Of a stretch of DNA of 9,146 bases, positions 5,184-9,146 are shown piece after piece; the stretch's first letter is position 1, and every line of letters starts with the position of its first letter. The position numbers were made by a program, and so were the translations under genes. The notes beneath the pieces are model-generated. The model was not told the DNA's origin and did not search any database. It was given only the letters and a program-made list of their open reading frames with translations. The stretch lies in contig SLKB01000348.1 of assembly GCA_007134805.1 (NCBI GenBank), positions 1 to 9,146 on the forward strand. Direction: 5' to 3'. This stretch comes from Paracoccaceae bacterium (GTDB lineage: Bacteria > Pseudomonadota > Alphaproteobacteria > Rhodobacterales > Rhodobacteraceae).

Positions 5184-6437
5184 ATGACACTACCCGAAAG
5201 CAATTCACCCGCGCAAAAGCTTGACCGGTCTGACACCCGCTTGCGCCACGATGAGGGTCTGTCCGGCGCGCTCCGCGGCTTTATCGACCGCGTACGCTCC
5301 GGAGAACTCGGGCTGCTGCCCGTTGCGGTCGGCCTGCTGGTGATCTCGATCGTCTTTTCCATCCTGAATCCGGTGTTTCTGGCGCCGAACAATCTGGTCA
5401 ATCTGTTGTTCGACGCCTCTGCCATTGGCTTCATTGCGCTCGGCGTGGTCTGTGTGCTGCTGCTGGGCGAAATCGATCTCTCGGTCGGCTCGATGAGTGG
5501 CCTCGCGTCAGCTATGATCGGCGTGCTTTGGGTGCGGTCAGGCTTGCCGATGCCCATTGCCGTGACCGGGGCGCTGGCCGCAGGTGCCGCAGTGGGGCTG
5601 GTCTATGCAATGCTGCGCAACCGTTTCGGCATGCCGAGTTTCGTCGCAACTCTGGCAGGGCTGCTCGCGCTTCTTGGGGCGCAGCTGTATCTTCTGGGGC
5701 CGTCCGGTTCCATCAACCTGCCGTTTTCATCACCACTGGTGCGGTTTGGACAGGTGATGGTGATGCCGGACTGGTTCTCGCATCTGCTTGCTCTGCTTCC
5801 CGGTGCGGTTCTGATTATCAACGGGTTGCGCAAGATGTCGCTGCGCAGTGCCGCCAACCTGTCATACGAAGCCGCCAGCCTGCTGATCCTGCGAGCCTTC
5901 ACGCTGACGCTGGGCCTGCAATTTGCGGTTTATTACCTCAATCAGGGCCGCGGCATTCCGTGGATGTTCGCAATCTTCGTGCTGTTCGTGATGATCATGC
6001 ATTACGCGCTCAAACGCACCAAATGGGGCCGGTCGGTCTATGCTGTGGGCGGCAACCCCGAGGCGGCACGGCGCGCGGGCATCAATGTCGAGCGTATCCG
6101 CATGAGCGCTTTTGTCCTGTGTTCCATGTTCGCGACCGTGGGGGGCATTCTGGGGGCCGCACGGCTGGCGTCGGCCAGTCAGCAGGCCGGGACCGCTGAC
6201 GTAAACCTGAACGCGATTGCTGCGGCGGTCATCGGGGGAACCTCGCTTTTCGGCGGACGCGGGACGGCCTGGGCGGCACTGTTCGGCATTCTGGTCATTC
6301 AGGCGATCTCGAACGGGCTGACGCTGCTCAATCTCAGTTCTTCACTGCGCTACATGATCACCGGCGGGGTTCTGGCGATTGCAGTCATCATCGACTCGAT
6401 GGCGCGGCAGTCCCGGGCAAGCCACGGACGCGGGTGA
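5184..6437 (+). CDS. sugar ABC transporter permease (BPD_transp_2, XylH/RbsC class)
   Basis: The 417-residue inner-membrane protein starts at ATG 5184; its Shine-Dalgarno GGAGGG (5171-5176) lies within the end of the ATPase gene, so the two are translationally close. A charged cytoplasmic tail of about 43 residues precedes roughly ten hydrophobic segments beginning near LLPVAVGLLVISIVFSIL. Family hallmarks are LLLGEIDLSVGS (92-103), the cytoplasmic coupling loop GNPEAARRAGI (290-300) and GGTSLFGGRGT (351-361). Length is slightly above the 320-390 usual for RbsC/XylH, because of the N-terminal tail. It would form a homodimeric channel with the ATPase and receive ligand from the upstream binding protein. 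Family call is firm; ribitol as substrate is inferred from gene context. Confidence 0.93.
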   Translation: MTLPESNSPAQKLDRSDTRLRHDEGLSGALRGFIDRVRSGELGLLPVAVGLLVISIVFSILNPVFLAPNNLVNLLFDASAIGFIALGVVCVLLLGEIDLSVGSMSGLASAMIGVLWVRSGLPMPIAVTGALAAGAAVGLVYAMLRNRFGMPSFVATLAGLLALLGAQLYLLGPSGSINLPFSSPLVRFGQVMVMPDWFSHLLALLPGAVLIINGLRKMSLRSAANLSYEAASLLILRAFTLTLGLQFAVYYLNQGRGIPWMFAIFVLFVMIMHYALKRTKWGRSVYAVGGNPEAARRAGINVERIRMSAFVLCSMFATVGGILGAARLASASQQAGTADVNLNAIAAAVIGGTSLFGGRGTAWAALFGILVIQAISNGLTLLNLSSSLRYMITGGVLAIAVIIDSMARQSRASHGRG

Positions 6438-6449
6438 GGAGGAGAAATC

Positions 6450-7178
6450 ATGGCACAGAGCATGCAAGGACAGGTCGCAGCCATCACTGGCGCGGCATCG
6501 GGGATCGGTCTGGAGTGCGCCCGTATCCTGATCGAGGAAGGCGCCGATGTCGTACTGATCGACCGCGACAGTGCCCGTCTGTCGACCCTCTGCGATGAGC
6601 TTGGGCCACAAGCCCATGCTCTGGAGCTGGATCTACTGGACGGGGCGGCGGTATCCGCCATGCTGCCGCGAATTCTGGAGCTTGCCCGGAAACTGGATAT
6701 CTTTCACGCCAATGCAGGCGCCTATATCGGCGGGCCTGCTGCCGAAGGAGATCCGGATGTCTGGGACAAGGTCCTGAACCTCAACGTCAATGCCGCCTTT
6801 CGCAGCGTTCAGGCCATCCTGCCCTATATGATCGAGCGCAAGCGCGGCGATATCCTTTTCACGTCATCCGTGGCCGGGGTCGTCCCCGTAGTCTGGGAGC
6901 CTGTATACACAGCGTCCAAATTCGCGGTGCAGGCGTTCCTGCATAGCACACGGCGGCAAGTGGCCGAATATGGCATCAGAATGGGCGCGGTGCTGCCGGG
7001 CCCGGTGGTGACAGCGCTCATTGACAACTGGCCCAAGGCCAAGATGGACGAGGCACTGGCAAATGGCTCGCTGATGCAACCGCGCGAGGTCGCCGAGGCG
7101 GTGCTGTTCATGCTGACGCGCCCGCGGAATGTCGTGATCCGCGACATGGTGATCTTGCCCAACAGCGTCGATCTGTAA
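6450..7178 (+). CDS. rbtD: ribitol 2-dehydrogenase (SDR family)
   Basis: This enzyme oxidises ribitol to D-ribulose with NAD+ (EC 1.1.1.56). The 242-residue protein starts at ATG 6450 behind GGAGGAG (6438-6444), 12 bp after the permease stop. It is a classical short-chain dehydrogenase: TGAASGIG (13-20) for the cofactor, D38 at the end of strand 2 favouring NAD+ over NADP+, NAG (88-90), and the tetrad N114, S140, Y153, K157 (YTASK). Compared from memory with Klebsiella RbtD, long stretches agree, including [53 protein letters not shown] and the terminal ILPNSVDL. That similarity is much greater than SDRs of different substrate show, so the assignment is strong. The kinase for its product follows directly. 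Confidence 0.93.
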   Translation: MAQSMQGQVAAITGAASGIGLECARILIEEGADVVLIDRDSARLSTLCDELGPQAHALELDLLDGAAVSAMLPRILELARKLDIFHANAGAYIGGPAAEGDPDVWDKVLNLNVNAAFRSVQAILPYMIERKRGDILFTSSVAGVVPVVWEPVYTASKFAVQAFLHSTRRQVAEYGIRMGAVLPGPVVTALIDNWPKAKMDEALANGSLMQPREVAEAVLFMLTRPRNVVIRDMVILPNSVDL

Positions 7179-7204
7179 CCGGGCAAGGAAAGAGGGAGGA
7201 CAGG

Positions 7205-8836
7205 ATGACAGGCAGCACCGCGCGCGACCATGGCTATCTGATCGGTGTCGATGTCGGCACTGGAAGCGCCCGGGCAGGCGTTTTCACCTTCAATGGAGGC
7301 TTGCTTGCCAAAGAGACCGCAGCAATCTCGGTGCATCGGGAAGGCGGCATCTTCGTCGAACAGTCCAGCGACGATATCTGGCGCGCGGTATCAGAATGCG
7401 TGAAAGCCGCGGTGGCGGCCTCTGGTGTCGACCCGAACAAGGTGTGCGGTATCGGTTTCGACGCAACGTGTTCCCTTGTCGTCCTGGGCCAGAACGGGCA
7501 GCCGCTGCCTGTTGGAGATCCCGCGCATCAGGAACGCAATGTCATTGTCTGGATGGATCACCGGGCTGTCGATCAGGCAGAGCGCATCAACGCGACCGAG
7601 CACCGCGTGCTAGACTATGTGGGAGGGCGTATTTCGCCTGAAATGGAGACGCCCAAGCTGCTGTGGCTTAAGGAAAACCGACCCGGGGTCTACAAACAGG
7701 CCTGGCAATTCCTGGATCTGGTGGATTTTCTGACCTGGCGTGCCACGAGCGACCTTGCGCGTTCGATCTGCACCGTGACCTGCAAATGGACCTATATGGG
7801 GCATGAGCGAACTTGGGATCGGAGTTATTTCGAGGCTGCGGGGTTGGGCGATCTTGCGGGTGACGACTTCGCGCGCATCGGTGAGCGCGTGGTTGATGTC
7901 GGCTCTCCCCTTGGCAACGGCCTGACCGCACCGGCCGCTGCAGAACTGGGGCTGCGTGAGGGGACGCCAGTGGCCGCGGGGCTGATCGACGCGCATGCAG
8001 GCGGGATCGGCTCTGTCGGTGCCAGGGACGGTGGCGGTGCGCAAGCCAATCTTGCCTATGTGTTCGGCACCTCTTCCTGCACCATGACCACGACGCGCAC
8101 TCCCGTTTTCGTGCCCGGGGTTTGGGGACCATATTTCTCGGCAATGGTACCGGGCACTTGGCTGAATGAGGGCGGGCAATCGGCGGCAGGGGTGGCAATC
8201 GATCAACTGCTCGCGTTCCACCCCCATGTCGCGGCGAGCCGAAAGCAGGCGGAAAGCAGCGGACAGTCCCTGCCCGATTGGCTCGCCCAAAGGTCCGAGC
8301 AGATGCTTGAGGGTGACAGAAATGCCGCGCGTTTGGCTCAAGGGATTCATGTCGTCCCCGAATTCCTTGGAAATCGTGCGCCCCATGCCGACCCGCATAC
8401 CCGCGCGGTTGTGGCAGGCTTGGGGATGGATCGTGAACTGGAGAATCTCGTAGCACTCTACATCGCGGGGATTTGCGGCATCGGCTACGGCTTGCGCCAG
8501 ATCATCGCCGCACAGACGCAAGCAGGCGCCCCAACCGAGAGGATCGTGATCAGTGGCGGTGCAGGGCGCAGTGGATTGGTACGGCAGTTGCTCGCCGACA
8601 CTACCGGCGTCGAGATTGCCGCGCCTTCCACGGAAGAGCCGGTGCTTCTTGGTTCTGCAATTCTGGGGGCAGTGGCTGCAAGTGTGTACCCCGACATTCC
8701 GACGGCGATGAAAACCATGTCTGCCTTTTCCGGGTTCTACCAACCCCAAGGCGGCAAGGTTGCGGCCCTACACCAGGCCCGTTTCACGGTTTTCGAACAA
8801 CTTCAAACGGTTGCGCGTCAGGCCAGTCGAATTTGA
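7205..8836 (+). CDS. rbtK: D-ribulokinase, FGGY-family pentulose kinase
   Basis: The enzyme phosphorylates D-ribulose to D-ribulose 5-phosphate (EC 2.7.1.47). The 543-residue product starts at ATG 7205 after GGGAGGA (7194-7200), 26 bp beyond rbtD. It has the two actin-like FGGY domains: phosphate-1 loop GVDVGTGSARAGVF (14-27), the sugar-binding region around TCSLVV (88-93) and VWMDHR (115-120), VTCKWTYM (191-198) marking the YDCR/ribulokinase subgroup rather than xylulokinase, the probable catalytic base D262 in LIDAHAGGIG, the FGTSSC loop (287-292) and the adenosine loop ISGGAGRSGL (449-458). Length matches the subgroup. Together with RbtD it completes ribitol conversion to a pentose phosphate intermediate. 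Related FGGY enzymes can use other pentuloses, but the adjacent rbtD favours D-ribulose. Confidence 0.92.
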   Translation: MTGSTARDHGYLIGVDVGTGSARAGVFTFNGGLLAKETAAISVHREGGIFVEQSSDDIWRAVSECVKAAVAASGVDPNKVCGIGFDATCSLVVLGQNGQPLPVGDPAHQERNVIVWMDHRAVDQAERINATEHRVLDYVGGRISPEMETPKLLWLKENRPGVYKQAWQFLDLVDFLTWRATSDLARSICTVTCKWTYMGHERTWDRSYFEAAGLGDLAGDDFARIGERVVDVGSPLGNGLTAPAAAELGLREGTPVAAGLIDAHAGGIGSVGARDGGGAQANLAYVFGTSSCTMTTTRTPVFVPGVWGPYFSAMVPGTWLNEGGQSAAGVAIDQLLAFHPHVAASRKQAESSGQSLPDWLAQRSEQMLEGDRNAARLAQGIHVVPEFLGNRAPHADPHTRAVVAGLGMDRELENLVALYIAGICGIGYGLRQIIAAQTQAGAPTERIVISGGAGRSGLVRQLLADTTGVEIAAPSTEEPVLLGSAILGAVAASVYPDIPTAMKTMSAFSGFYQPQGGKVAALHQARFTVFEQLQTVARQASRI

Positions 8837-9146
8837 CAGGCAGAAACTCCTTCGTTCCAGCTGTCGCCGAAAACACGGGTTGCCGATTCAGATAACCTCC
8901 GCTGCGCCACGCCCATGGGAACGGGAAGGCTGCGATGTGACAGTTGCTAGGTCCAACGGCGCGTGGAGCAACCTGAGCCATAGCCAGTCTATTGCAGACA
9001 GAAAGGGCGGGACCAGCCACGATATGCACTCCCATTTCAGATTGAATAGAATGAACCGAAAAATTGGAGAATCCTAACTTCTGAAGCACCCATCTGACTG
9101 GACCAGAGCAGTTGATGAAGGAATTAAAGCGCTTGCAATCATTATG
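8837..9146. other. non-coding region downstream of rbtK
   Basis: I found no gene I can support and no clear intrinsic terminator after rbtK. GC falls towards the right end. Short frames exist on both strands (for example 8838-9077 plus and 8784-9089 minus), but neither resembles a protein family. From 9078 an open frame runs off the edge, reading PSDWTRAVDEGIKALAIIM, and an ATG at 9115 in another frame gives MKELKRLQSL; neither has a good ribosome site, so the start of the next gene cannot be fixed. Confidence 0.5.
9122..9139. promoter_or_regulatory. LacI-family-like operator palindrome at window end
   Basis: The perfect 8-bp palindrome AAGCGCTT (9127-9134) sits in TTAAAGCGCTTGCAA, with additional symmetric positions at 9124/9137 and 9122/9139. 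AAGCGCTT cores flanked by A/T are typical of LacI-family operators for sugar genes. It does not resemble the palindrome at 3092-3115, so it may belong to a different regulator acting on a gene beyond the window. Confidence 0.35.

Noticed and set aside
4733..5557. 274-codon minus-strand frame opposite the ATPase and permease genes
   Set aside because: Rich in Ser, Arg and Thr with no recognisable domain, and antisense to two clear transporter genes spanning their boundary.
7610..8749. Long open frame (379 codons) on the minus strand opposite rbtK
   Set aside because: It mirrors the strong third-position GC bias of rbtK; its translation is rich in Arg, His, Cys and Gly without any motif, while the plus strand carries an intact kinase.

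Overview
The window looks like an alphaproteobacterial chromosome or megaplasmid segment, most likely from the Rhodobacteraceae. This is inferred from the high GC, the codon use, the form of the CIA30 and methyltransferase proteins, and the XylFGH-like transporter; no rRNA or taxonomic marker is present. Its core is a complete-looking ribitol (adonitol) uptake and catabolism locus, flanked on the left by an insertion-sequence remnant and two unrelated genes.

Layout. Positions 1-~450 are accessory debris: an unidentified open frame, then the C-terminal tail of an IS3-family OrfB transposase with no catalytic core. Positions 487-1717 hold a GTG-started secreted CIA30-domain protein and a class I SAM methyltransferase just downstream; the methyltransferase start codon is uncertain. 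Positions 1718-1966 contain no convincing gene. Positions 1967-3025 (minus strand) encode a LacI-family regulator. Positions 3026-3235 are a divergent control region with a good promoter (TTGACA, 18 bp, AATACT), a long operator-like palindrome at the predicted start of transcription, and two leader hairpins. Positions 3236-8836 are five plus-strand genes: a sugar-binding protein, a single-domain ABC ATPase, a membrane permease, ribitol 2-dehydrogenase (rbtD) and D-ribulokinase (rbtK). Positions 8837-9146 show no clear gene but end on an AAGCGCTT-centred palindrome typical of LacI-family operators.

How the genes fit together. The proposed pathway is: periplasmic binding protein captures ribitol; the ATPase and permease import it; RbtD oxidises it with NAD+ to D-ribulose; RbtK phosphorylates that to D-ribulose 5-phosphate, which enters the pentose phosphate pathway. 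The divergent LacI protein is the probable pathway repressor. The dehydrogenase resembles the Klebsiella/enteric RbtD very closely, as recalled from memory, but here it is paired with an ABC importer rather than the MFS ribitol permease of the enteric operon. A strong GC-rich hairpin between the binding-protein gene and the ATPase gene probably raises binding-protein mRNA relative to the rest.

I found no CRISPR array, tRNA, rRNA or wholly new system. The most informative non-coding items are the operator/promoter arrangement, the leader structures, the intercistronic hairpin and the methyltransferase start anomaly.
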